Assembly: GCF_000002995.4 (NCBI RefSeq)
Contig: NW_025062477.1
Coordinates: forward strand, 13,622,696-13,686,695
Source: Brugia malayi
Taxonomy: Eukaryota > Nematoda > Chromadorea > Rhabditida > Onchocercidae
Reading direction: 5' to 3'
DNA length: 64,000 nucleotides
The translations under genes and the position numbers were made by a program. Positions 24,125 to 35,291 of this stretch are shown here, piece by piece (position 1 is the stretch's first letter; every line of letters begins with the position of its first letter). The notes under the pieces were generated by a model that did no database searches, had not been told where the DNA came from, and saw nothing but the letters and a program-made list of their open reading frames with translations.

Positions 24125-25521
24125 TAATGTTCTGATACATTCTCCTTACTCATCGAATAAGTAAGAAGAGCATAAAATCCAGTCCAAATAGCGTATGGGA
24201 GCAAAAGTTGACCAGCTGTTTTGTCGATCTGAAATTTAAGTAAAATAGAAAGTTAATGATGAGCATTGACAATTGCCGAACAATTAGAAAAGTGCATAAA
24301 TTATCTGCAAGTAAACATGAAGTAAAACTGAAAAATCAAAGTTGATAACTAATCAACGATTTCGAAATAAGTAAACAAAGCAACCAAAAATGAACCTTGT
24401 AAAATGCGAATGCTGCACCAATTGCTGTTGCATTCAAAAGCACAGTGTTTCGAAACAACTAAACGAAAGATTAAATTTAACTGCACCAAAGAAAAATTAA
24501 TCTAAAATCAGCTCTAACTTTAGAAAAAAAGGAACAAAAATGGGGCTCATCCTTTAAGGAACAACTGAGAAGCATTTAAGGAGCTAAGAAGCTCTAAAGT
24601 ACAAATCACTTACGGAAGTAAAATTCCTCTTCTTGATTAAAGGAATTGTTGTGAGAGCAAAGATCGTGTTTAACCCATATAATCCAAGAGCTACCTTCGT
24701 ATCGGTGTAATGCAAACCTATAAGAATTTGCAATAACAATAGAATCAATACTCATACTGTCATCTTTTTCTCTATTGCGTTTGAAATTGTTTACAACATT
24801 TTACGCCTATGTAAAAAAATATCGAACAAGAAATAAAATGACCAAGAATGTACTAATATAAAATGACCAAAAATGTACTAAGATAAGAGGTAAGCAAAAA
24901 ACTTTTGATTTAAATTTTAGATAACCAAAAAACTTTTTTATCATAATTTTCGCTATTGCAAAAGTTACTTCGTTTCAAGACTTAGCCAGAAAAAAAAAAA
25001 AGAGAATAACGCTTCCTAATAAGTAGCGAATCATAAGAAATTAAAACATAAGGATCTATGGTACACTTACCACCTCCGTTCTTGTAAACAAGATAGGATG
25101 CATATCCCAACGGGCTAAGTGTCACAATATCAAAAAGAGAATATACCACTGGATCCTTTGGAGCCCAGTTTGGCTTCTTTGCATGCTAAAAATCATTTTA
25201 ATGACGAAGTATATTACTTACTGCAACAGTGACCAAAAATCAAAACATAAGTAAGTTCACTGAAACAAGAGCAAAACGAAACAAAAAATACAAAAAATAT
25301 CAAATATCTAATGGAAATGATTTGTTAAACAAACACCGGAAAAATATAAACCGGAAAAACAAAATACATGCGATACTTACTGTCCACCAATCTACAACGT
25401 TGCGATCATTTGCAAATACAGCAAATGCTGTAAAAGCAGTGGCACCAGGTATCAGGCTAGCCAGGATAGCATTCCTCGTATCTTCCGATGTCCATATTGG
25501 CTCGATCCCGAAGCGTCTCAT
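24125..25521 (-). CDS. TspO/MBR (translocator protein) family member, copy A
   Basis: Five coding exons on the minus strand: 25521-25381 (MRRFGIEPIWTSEDTRNAIL...VVDWWT), about 25186-25072 (HAKKPNWAPKDPVVYSLFDI, then LSPLGYASYLVYKNGG), about 24718-24614 (GLHYTDTKVALGLYGLNTIF...), about 24459-24397 (LFRNTVLLNATAIGAAFAFY) and about 24231-24125 (IDKTAGQLLLPYAIWTGFYA...MSKENVSEH, stop). About 176 residues, the usual TSPO size, with five hydrophobic helices. The KPNWAP motif after helix I, the GYASYLVY pattern in helix II and the LLLPYxxWTxFxxxLTY helix V are family hallmarks. TSPO proteins sit in the outer mitochondrial or other organelle membranes and bind porphyrins, cholesterol and benzodiazepine-like ligands. 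No disabling change was seen. Confidence 0.88.
24836..24886. repeat. 25-bp tandem duplication in TspO copy A intron
   Basis: Two adjacent copies of a unit starting aaaatgaccaagaatgtact, differing at one or two bases, lie in the second-last large intron. Confidence 0.75.
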
Positions 25522-27120
25522 TTTCAATCAAACAATATTTACTTCAATAAACATTAAAATATGATGAGCAAACAAATGAACAATATAAGAACTAATTAAG
25601 CGAATAAATACACTTCAGCAAATATAATCAACCTTATGCATGAAAAATTTCAGGAAGGGAACATTTTACAGCCTAAGATCTGTTTTTAATACAGTATAAA
25701 ATAGATATTTTTCAGCAATAAATCACTGGAATTATATGAAAAATCTACTTGCATTCCAGTGATCATCGACAAAAAGTGGTGTGTTCGTTTCAGCAAATAA
25801 AATCAATTATTTCGTCGATTATCTGATTATTGGAATACTATTTTACCTCCTACAATTGGCACTTTTATTTTCTTCCCAGCTTCTCAAAATATTTGCATCA
25901 TTAATCTTCCATTTTTTATCTCACTATTTCTCTTTTTCTTTCATCCGCTATCCTCTCTCTCTGTTCCTCCTCCTCCTCCCCTCTTTTTAAATTTTATTCT
26001 TTGGTCTCATATCACCCTCTTTGCATCAACAAATTTCCTATAAAATTCCAAATTATCAATCTTACTAAGGTAAGAATATGATTCTCGTATATGGCGCAAA
26101 TACTTTTCACTTAAAACATAAATGGAAATAGATATGCGTGAAAACTGCACGCAAATAGCATGTTTTCAAATTTCCACATCTAGATTTATGTTAGCCATAA
26201 TAGAAAGCGTGAAAGTTGGAAGTGTATATGGCAATAATCATTACTATATATATAATAAATGAATTAATTAATATTATCACTAAAAATTATTTAATATTAC
26301 TAATTTTGAGGTAACTGTTGGTTAAAAGATAAAATAACACAGAAAATTAAAATGAAGTAACGAGATAAAAAAGATTAAGAAAAATGATAAACTAATGAAA
26401 AAAAGGAGCAACAATAGCGCCCATAACAAATATATTAGTGACTATGTAAGCAATACTACAGTTAGTAGACAAGAGGAAGACAAAAGCTATATGTGAGCAA
26501 GTTAGTAAACAAGAGCCTTTGTCTAATCTTTGTCTAAAAGCTATTACCAGAATCACTTTTTTAATTAATTCCACATAAATGGGAAAGAGAATTTCGCTAC
26601 GACCCTAGCGCGTGGCCATGTACCACGATAAATTTTTGGCGGTTATTGAGCGAGCACGTGACGTAGGAATATTTTAACGGAGTCGATCTGCAAACTACAT
26701 TCTCCCGCAGAAACAGGTTGTTTAGTTTTACTTGACTCAGTCGATTTTTGTTGTGTTGTGTGGTTTTTTGAATCGATTGCTGGTTACATGGACGGTATCT
26801 TTGGATTAACATTTGATAATTCTCATAATTTTAGTTGAAAGAGTGTTAATACATTAAAATATTTACATCCGGTATCGAAGACAAAATGTTCAAAAAACAA
26901 AATTTACGTTTAAATGATTTGTTTTATTAGGAGTTCGCAAAATTTTTGGAAATCTCCTTTGTAAATTAAATTTCAATAATTGTTACATAGAAAGAAAAAT
27001 GAAGTGCAGTATTTGAAAGATATGATATCACTTTAGTTCTTATCATTCATGTTTCGTCGTTGTTATTTCATTACATATGCAAGTAATATTTAATATCCAA
27101 TCCACAAAACGTGTGGTTCA
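25522..27120. promoter_or_regulatory. 5' flank of TspO copy A with a CpG-rich patch at 26.59-26.77 kb
   Basis: No coding exon was recognised. Between about 26590 and 26770 the sequence is much less AT-rich than its surroundings and has many CpGs: ctagcgcgtggcc, a cacgtgacg element (overlapping E-box and half CRE), ggagtcgatc and ctcccgcag. It lies about 1.1 kb upstream of the copy A start codon, so a promoter or a non-coding first exon of that gene is possible. The 71-codon minus-strand open frame across it (26812-26597) shows no family resemblance. Confidence 0.35.
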
Positions 27121-27124
27121 TAAG

Positions 27125-27870
27125 TTTTGTTATCAATCTGAAAGAAGTGCCATACTCTACCGGATGACTAATGAAAATAACTGATTAACCGGAACTGTTG
27201 TTTGTTTTTTATAACACGTTTTATAGCATTATAGTAAGTTTTTTTTTCCTTATAATTACGTGACTAGTTGACAAATTTCTTGTCTACCAATTAGATAAAC
27301 TTTAATCGATTAAAATTATTAAAGTCTTATTCTTAACTTTTTTTTTTACTTGAAATTTTCCAAAAAAAAAAAGAATTTGTTAACAAATTGAATCGCTGCA
27401 ATAATGAATTTGTTGATATTATTTTCGTAGTTATTTGCTTTTAAGAAGCATTACCAAGAGGTTAAAATATCCAGAAATGAATGTTTTGGTGCCCATAATG
27501 GTAATGATATTATCTAAATTTCAATTTTCATTCGTTTTTTGTTTTTTACCAAACGATTAAACATTTACATGAAAATTTTTGAAATTTAAAATAATTTGAT
27601 TTTTGAATTTATTGAATTGATATTTTTTAGATTTTATGTTCAAACCAATCTTTTTTTTGATAAAAAATCGTTTAATTCATTTCATCACTGTAAATTAAAA
27701 AGGAAAATTTTTAATTTTATTGATTCAAAATAATAATTTTATCATTTACTTTTCAATTTTTTGTTAAGTTTTCGTTATTTGAAGTAGATAAGAATGAATT
27801 TAATGATATGGCAGATGATATTAATGAACAGACTGTAGAATATATTTCGTATCATTTGTTGTCCAAATTA
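27125..27870 (-). pseudogene. TspO/MBR relic (exon fragments)
   Basis: Three decayed exon traces occur in the order expected for the family. About 27870-27815 reads EVIWTTNDTKYILQSVH then a stop, matching IWTSEDTKRAILFSLVPG of the full copies. About 27505-27478 reads PLWAPKH, matching the KPNWAP motif. About 27165-27125 follows a ttcag acceptor and reads IDNKTYEPHVLWIGY then a stop, matching IDYKAGLLLVPYVLWTGF. The intervening exons are not recognisable, and the whole relic spans under 800 bases against more than 1.3 kb for copy A. This indicates a fourth duplicate of the tandem array that has decayed. Confidence 0.6.
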
Positions 27871-29035
27871 CTTCCGAGTCTAAACATTTTACACGAAATC
27901 TGTAATTTATTAAATTAACAATTATATTATTATTGTTGTTATTTATTTATTTGTTTACTATTATTATTGTTATTACTATTATGCTATTATTATTATATCG
28001 TTAGATCATTGTTATCTTTCACTTATCGATTTTTCGTTTTTTTTCGTTTTTTTTTGAAAAAGTATTAAAATGAAAATCAATTTAGTTTGAAGAAGAATTT
28101 AATTGGAATAAATTAAAAAAAAAAAAAAAAAATGAAAGCAATATAATAAGGATTGATGGTGAAGAAAAAGTGTACAAAAACTGAAACAAATATAAATATT
28201 TTACATAAGTAATAAATAATAAATTTTGTTTCAAATAATTTTTCAACTTTTCACTGTAAATAATTTTCAATTTTTAATCGTTTCAGCAATATGAAGAAGG
28301 AGGAGAAAAAAAACAGTAGAAAAATGTACCATAATGTGTATACATTTCTGAGATAGAAGAAAATTATGGAATAATTCAATTCATCTTAACTTTAAAAATA
28401 AAACAAAAAACAAAAACAAAAACAAAAAACAAAAGACGACAGAAATGCAATATTAAAAAGAATTCAGAAAAAAAAAAAGAAGTTTCACATAATCTAAAAT
28501 TAATTTTAAAAAACAAGAAAAAAAATCAAAATTTTATCTATAAATAAAACTAATGTCATATTTTAAAGAATTTTTTTTTCCAAAAAATATTATAAAATTA
28601 GTTGGGGAACTAATGAGTGAGTGCATTCCTTTTAATTTTTTTTTTAATTTTTATTTTTAAATATCTGACTGATTGTATTGAATTTTTGATCAAATAATCC
28701 AAGTGTTTTATTTGTAAATTTTTACTTTTTTTTTTTTTACTTTTATTTTATTTTTATTTTTATTTTGTTTGCAAAAGCATAAACATATGATAGCATATAA
28801 AACTTACAGTGGTTAGAAATTTCAAAAAATAAACGATTCAAATTTACAATTATTAGAATTTCAATTATTGATATAAATTAACCAAAAAATTTGATTGAAA
28901 CCTATAATTTAGATTAAAATTAATTAACAGTGATAATAATATAAAACAAAATGAATGGCATAAGTGTTACTATTAATTTTAAATTTCTGAATTCAAACTT
29001 TTCATCGTATGCAATATAAACGTAGGAAAACCAGT
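27871..29035. other. AT-rich low-complexity spacer
   Basis: This spacer lies between the TspO relic and copy B. It is full of A/T homopolymers and simple repeats such as (tta)n near 27960 and aaaacaaaaaacaaaa near 28400. No gene was recognised; the minus-strand open frame at 28082-28270 is low-complexity. Confidence 0.4.
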
Positions 29036-30896
29036 CTATAATACGTATGGTACCATTAGTAGGCCAGCGCAACGATGAATCTTAAAAAAATTAAATCTAT
29101 AAAAATTAAAATTTTAATTGATAACTACTAAAATATTATTTGCACATAACAAATAAACAATTTTGATAGCTCATTAATGTAATTACAAACTATAAAATAT
29201 ATATATGTATATATCTAAAGAATAATTATGTCTTCTAGATTATGTTTTATGGCAACAAAATGAATAGAAATAAACAAATAAACAGGTAAACAAATAAGCA
29301 AGCAGACAAAACCAAAACAAACAAACAGGTAGACAAAAAAAAAAAAACAAATAAACAGGTTAGCAAATAAACAAATTAAAAAACCTTATAGGCGATAAGA
29401 GCTGATCCAGTTGCTGTTATGTGAACACCAATCGAGAAGTAATATACCTAAAATAATTTATAATAAAAGATCAATAAATGCACTATTAGGAAAATTTATT
29501 TTTTTTTTTGATCTGAATTCTTTGTACTTATATCTTTAAAGTTTAGAAATATTTATTTATTTTTGAATTCGTTTTCTTTCTTTTTTTTTTTTTTTTAAAT
29601 CAAAAATTTTGGAATTTTTTTTTCTCTTTTTTTGAAAAAAATTTGCAAAAATATATATTATTATTAAAAATAAAATTAACAACATTTACTTACAGCATTT
29701 ATATCTTTCTTTTTCATCGATGATAAAGATGTAAAGCATAGCATTAAATTGGTACCATATAAACCAATTGATAATACTGTTAATGCATTACTCAAACCTA
29801 CAAATATTCCGCGTTATTCCCGCCTTATCTCGAGATTTTTGTAGAAGTATTATAATTATTTAATTATTTTATGTATTTATTTACTTATCTATTTATTTGT
29901 TCATTTATTTATCTGTTTATTTATTTATCTATCCATTAATTTATGCACTTATTTATTTGTTTATTTATTTTATTCAATTTATTTTATTTTTGTTAGAAAA
30001 TAAAAATAAAAAAATTAAACTGACAAATTTAAACAACAACAAAAAAAAAAAAAGATAAAGCTAACAAATTTATTTATTTATTTTATGTATTTATTTACTT
30101 ATCTATTTATTTGTTCATTAATTTATCTGTTTATTTATTGATTTATTTATTTATCTATCCATTAATTTATGCACTTATTTATTTGTTTATTTATTTAATT
30201 CAATTTATCTTATTTTTATTAGAAAATAAAAATAAAAAAATTAAACTGACAAATTTAAACAACAACAAAAAAAAAAAAAGATTATGCTAACAAATTGTAA
30301 TTTAAAATATATACAGCAAAATGATTTAAATTAAATTGTAATCATAATGCTGCTGTTAAATTAAAATGTATTTTGTGGAAAACAAAATTAACCTAATGTA
30401 AATTTAAGCAAATTAACAATTAACTAAATTAATTGCGATATGATTAATTATTTTAATTAGTTTTTAAAATTTTAATATTTCAAATAAAATTTTTTTTTTT
30501 TAAATTAATTAAAATAAAACAAATAACATACCATTAGCATATTTATAAATGAAATAACTTGCAAAACCAATTGGTATAATTGTTAAAAGATCGATGCATG
30601 CATATGCATGCAATGATTTTGGTGCCCATTGTGGTTTTTTGCAAGACTGCAATATAATTTTATAAAATTATATTATAATTAAATAATTTCATTTCATATT
30701 ATATTTCTACAAAGAGGGAAAAAGAAAGAGAGAGAGAGAGAGAGAAAGAGAGGGAAAAGAAAAAAGTGTGGAAAAAAAAAATTAAGCATTAAAAAATTTT
30801 CCATAATATTCTTAAACAAAAAAGAAAAATGCACATGGCTAATTTTTTTGATTAATTTTTAAAATTTCAATATTTCAAATTTTAAATTTCAAATTT

Positions 30897-30938
<42 letters not shown>

Positions 30939-32085
30939 TTTTTTTACATTCCACCATTCAATTGGATTATTTGATTTATAATATGGTAGACAACTAATTA
31001 ATCCAACAGCGCCTGGTATCATTGCTGTAAGAATGGCATCTTTCGTATCATTTAGTGTCCATGACAAATCTAAATTTTACAATGTTATCATAATCAATAA
31101 TTATATATATATAAATACTTAAATAATTAAATTTTACTAAGTTAAGAAAAAAAAATTTTTGAAAAATTTATCAGGCAGTAATAATTTAGTATTATTAATT
31201 AATTAAATAAAATTAAATATTAATTAAACATTAATGATTTTTGAAACAACATCATCACCACAATATTATAATTGTATATTTATTTAAATAATCAATTTTT
31301 ACTAGGTTAAGAATATTATAATATCAAAATTATATGTATTTAAATAATTAATTTTTATCAAATTAGGAAAAGAAAAATTAGAATAGTTTATTATGTAATA
31401 AAAATTCACTATTATTAATATTAAATAAAATTTAATATTAATCAAACATTAATGATTACCATAAAAATTTTCAAGTGCTATTTTCCCATTTTATAATTTA
31501 ATTAAAAAATACTTTTTTTTTTTTTAACAAGACCGTTTTATTTTATTTCATCAAACAAACAAACATATTAAAAAAGATATTTTCAACAATTACCATAATT
31601 GATTATACAATATAATAATTCTGAACGGATTATGGAAAATTATTAATTGACTAAAGGTTAAATGATAATTGTTACTTTTATGAATAGTTCGTTTAATTTA
31701 TTTTTATTAAATGTTTAAAATTTATTAAATTTTAGTATTAATTGTGTTCAGCAATTTATTTATTTATTTAATTTATCATTTTGTAATCTCGAATTATTAT
31801 CATTTCTCATTTTACAATCTTGAATTGTTATTGCCTTGTAATTTATCATTTTATAAACTGGAATTATTATTATCTTTTAATTTATCATTTACAAACTCGA
31901 ATTATTATCTTTTCTCAATTTGTAATCTCGAATTGTTATTGCCTTTTAATTTATCATTTTATAAACTGGAATTATTACTATTATCAACTAATTCATCATT
32001 TTAAAAAAAGTGCGAATAATTTTTAAATCTTACCATGATAATTATTGTTGTGATAATTATTATCATACAATTTGTTTAAATCCAT
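29036..32085 (-). pseudogene. TspO/MBR copy B with a nonsense codon in the last exon
   Basis: Six coding exons with sound splice sites and phases: 32085-32034 (MDLNKLYDNNYHNNNYH), 31069-30948 (DLSWTLNDTKDAILTAMIPG...), 30646-30532 (SCKKPQWAPKSLHAYACIDL...), 29797-29694 (GLSNALTVLSIGLYGTNLML...), 29447-29385 (VYYFSIGVHITATGSALIAY) and a last exon starting about 29075 (IHRCAGLLMVPYVL). In the last exon the codon that is TGG (Trp) in copies A and C is TAG at 29038-29036, so the protein would stop inside helix V; the reading continues TGFPTF beyond it. Upstream exons are open but more divergent than A versus C, with several polar changes. It may be a young pseudogene or an expressed truncated form, since a stop in the last exon may escape nonsense-mediated decay. 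Its introns are bloated with tandem duplications. Confidence 0.75.
29862..30285. repeat. Tandem duplication of about 200 bp in TspO copy B intron
   Basis: Two adjacent copies of a unit made of tttatttattt-type low-complexity DNA ending in an identical tail, aaactgacaaatttaaacaa followed by an A run and gat. The copies end at about 30055 and 30283. They differ by small indels. Confidence 0.85.
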
Positions 32086-35010
32086 TTTAAAATTTATTGA
32101 AATAATTTGATTTGAAGAATATCGTCCACAATACACCCAACAAAAATATAATATTGCAAAGGAAGAAGGATGAGAAAAGAAATGGGAAAAAAGCATAACA
32201 ATTGTGATAGTTTTTATTTGTAAACATTATTGATTGAAAGAAATATAACATTTTTTTTTTTTTATTTAGTTTTAATAAATTTTTTAAAATAAATAAAATT
32301 TTTCGTTTCTTTTTTTTCTTACTTTTCTTTGATAATTAAAAAAAAAAAAATTTCACAAAAAATATTTTTTCTTAATATTTTTTTCTCTAAATAGCTTATA
32401 TCTAATTTAATCAAACTTTTTAAATTATTATTCCTATGCTATCAATTACCTATTTCTTCATTTGTTTGTAGTAATAACATGGGTAACATGCGGGCAGCAA
32501 CAATTTGGGTAACTGTGGGCAGCAATAATTTGAGTAAATTATGAATAGATAATAGCAATAATACCACACAATTTAGGGATGCATAAATTAAAATTACAAA
32601 AATAAAATACAAAAAAAAAAAATTAAATGAAATGAAAAATTTTTATATTAAAATAGTTTAATTTCTGTAAATGAAAGAAATTACTAAATTATTTGTACTT
32701 ATTAAAATTAAATTAGTAAATAATTATTTGTATTTATTATAATTAAAAAAATTTTGTTTTCTTTTCAAGAATATTATATATCAAATTAAAAAAGCTAGAA
32801 AAATACTATCTAGTATAAATGAAATGAATGCTAATTAAAATAAATATAATAATTAATAATATTATTGGTTATTATTTGATATATTTAGTCTATTTCTAAA
32901 ATATGCAAATTTATTTTAGAAATTTTAGAATTTTTAATTTTAAATATTTTTTTTTTGGAAATATGCAAAATGTATCAAAGAATTTCCAAGATATTTACAT
33001 TTATTTACAGTGTTTATTTTAATTATTTATATACTCTATTAGAAAAATTTGAATATTTCATTTATTGCACTAACAAAATTACCAAATCATTCGTTAGTAT
33101 GCATAATTAATTTTAACAGAAAAAAAAAAAAAAACTAACATATTAAATTAAATTATTCATTTAAAAAAAAAAAAATTAAAAAAGGCAATTTTTTAAAAAT
33201 ATTTTCATCAAGAAAACTTTTTTTTTTTTTTTTTTTGGAAATTTAATTGTTAAACTTCAGTACACAACATTAATGCATAAAATGTTAGAAACGATTGCAA
33301 AAAAAAAGAAAAAGGAAAAAAAAAACAAATTATGTAAAAGTTTATTTAAAAGTGTTTTTTGGAAATTTAATTAATTTAATATTTCTCTCAATTTTATCAA
33401 TTAAAAATAAAATTTAATTTAGCGAATAATTTATTGCTAATTATAATTCGGGAAGATATTTTGTTTTACTTTCTTGTTATTTAGTCGATTAAAAATTTCT
33501 TCGTTACTAAATGAAAAACGAAAAGAAAGTAAGATAAAAGATATCCAAATGAAAAGTAGTGTTGATAATAAATCATAAAATTGAATTACTATTATTCATG
33601 TTTAAAAAAATCACGATTAATTCCGTAATCACTTTGAAATCACGATTAATTCCGTAACCGCGTTGAAATCACGATTAATTCCGTAATCACGTTGAAATCA
33701 CAATTAATTCCGTAATCACGTTGAAATCACGATTAATTCCGCAATTACGTTGAAATCACAATTAATTCCGTAATCACGTTGAAACCACGATTAGTTTCGT
33801 GATTACGTAAAAAAAAAATCGAAATAACAACAAAAATCAGAAAAGGCAATTTGAAATACTATTATACTCTTTTTATTTTGCACCTTACAAAAAAAAGTGA
33901 AATAGAATTTCGGATAAAAAAAAAGAAATTAAAAACTTGAAATTGATGAATTTTCAAAATATCCTCTAATTAAATAACTACATACCTGAAGTATTAAAAA
34001 TTAATTACAAACGAATAAAAACGAAAAAATAGTAAACAAAAATTTTCAAAATTCCAAAAAATTAGTCTAAAATTTAAATTCGCCTCAATACTGCACATTT
34101 ATAATTAATCAAGATTATTTATGAGTTGAATAATCATGATTAATTAATTGTATGTATTCGTTGATGATTGTTTACATTTCATAAATTGTTTGTTTGTTTG
34201 TTTATTTATTCCATTTCAATGAGATATTCATAAATATTTCATTTAAGCTTTATTACGTTTAATAAAAGAAAAAAAAAATCTACAAAAATAATTACAACAT
34301 GAAAATAAAATGGATAGAAAAAGAAATAATGTGAATAAAAAATAAAATAAAATAAAAATTACAGAAAAAAGCAAATTGAATTCAAAAAAAAAAAGAAAAT
34401 ATCACTTTTCACCAATTTTTTTTTTTTTGAAAAAATTGAAATTTGGCGTTAAAATTCGTTTCGATTTTCCTTTTGAAGTAATAATGAAATTTTATTTAAA
34501 AAAAAAAATTGTTAAGCAAAGACACTCAACATTAAATGAATTGATAAAAAAATTAAAAAGAAAATAAATCAATTCATTTTACAACGAATAAAATAAATTG
34601 TTAAATCAATAAATGATTCCAAAATATAAAATATACAATTCCAAAAAATGAAATATACAAAACTAATTATGAATATACATGCATGTATATAATAGATGCT
34701 GCAATGATATTTTTTTAAGAAATTTTAAATTTTATTTTAAAAAAAAATTTTGAAGAAAAAAAAACTTTCAGAAAATGAAATGAAATGGAATATTAATTAT
34801 TTAAAATACACTTTGAAAAAAAAAATCCTTTTTTTTAATGAAAAAAAAAGCAAAATTGTTACATCGAATAAGTAATTATAAACAATATAATAAAAAGCAT
34901 TTGCAAAGAAAAGGAGAGAGAGGGGGAGAGAGAGAGAGAGAGAGAGGGAAAAAGAAATTGAAAAGGAGGTAGAAAAAGAAGAAATTAAGAAATTGTTAAG
35001 TTCAGTAAGT
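32086..35010. other. AT-rich spacer between TspO copies B and C
   Basis: No gene was recognised. At about 32477-32535 a 23-base unit containing gggcagcaa and aatttgggtaa is duplicated imperfectly, and 33609-33810 holds the 29-bp array listed separately. Long A/T runs dominate. The plus-strand frame at 34376-34567 is lysine-rich low-complexity sequence. Confidence 0.4.
33608..33811. repeat. 29-bp tandem array, 7 units
   Basis: Seven units of about 29 bp share tcacgattaattccgtaatc followed by acgttgaaa. Units differ by one to four bases, the last being the most divergent. Each unit contains the short inverted pair gatta...taatc and two ACG trinucleotides, so the array is CpG-bearing within CpG-poor DNA. 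Confidence 0.92.
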
Positions 35011-35259
35011 TTAACGTTCTTTTGTTTCAGATTTGTTCGTTTTATTCATAGCGTACGTCAAGTACGTATAGAAACCTGTCCACAAAACGTATGGTACTAG
35101 CAATAAACCAGCTTTGTAGTCAATCTGGAAAGAAATATTTTTTAAAAATTTTTAAACAATTTAAAAAAGGAAAAAATTTTTATTGAAAAATTTAAATTTT
35201 TTTTTTGAAAAAAAAAAAAATTAAGCAAATTTTTTTTTGTAAAAATATATAATTTTTCG

Positions 35260-35291
<32 letters not shown>

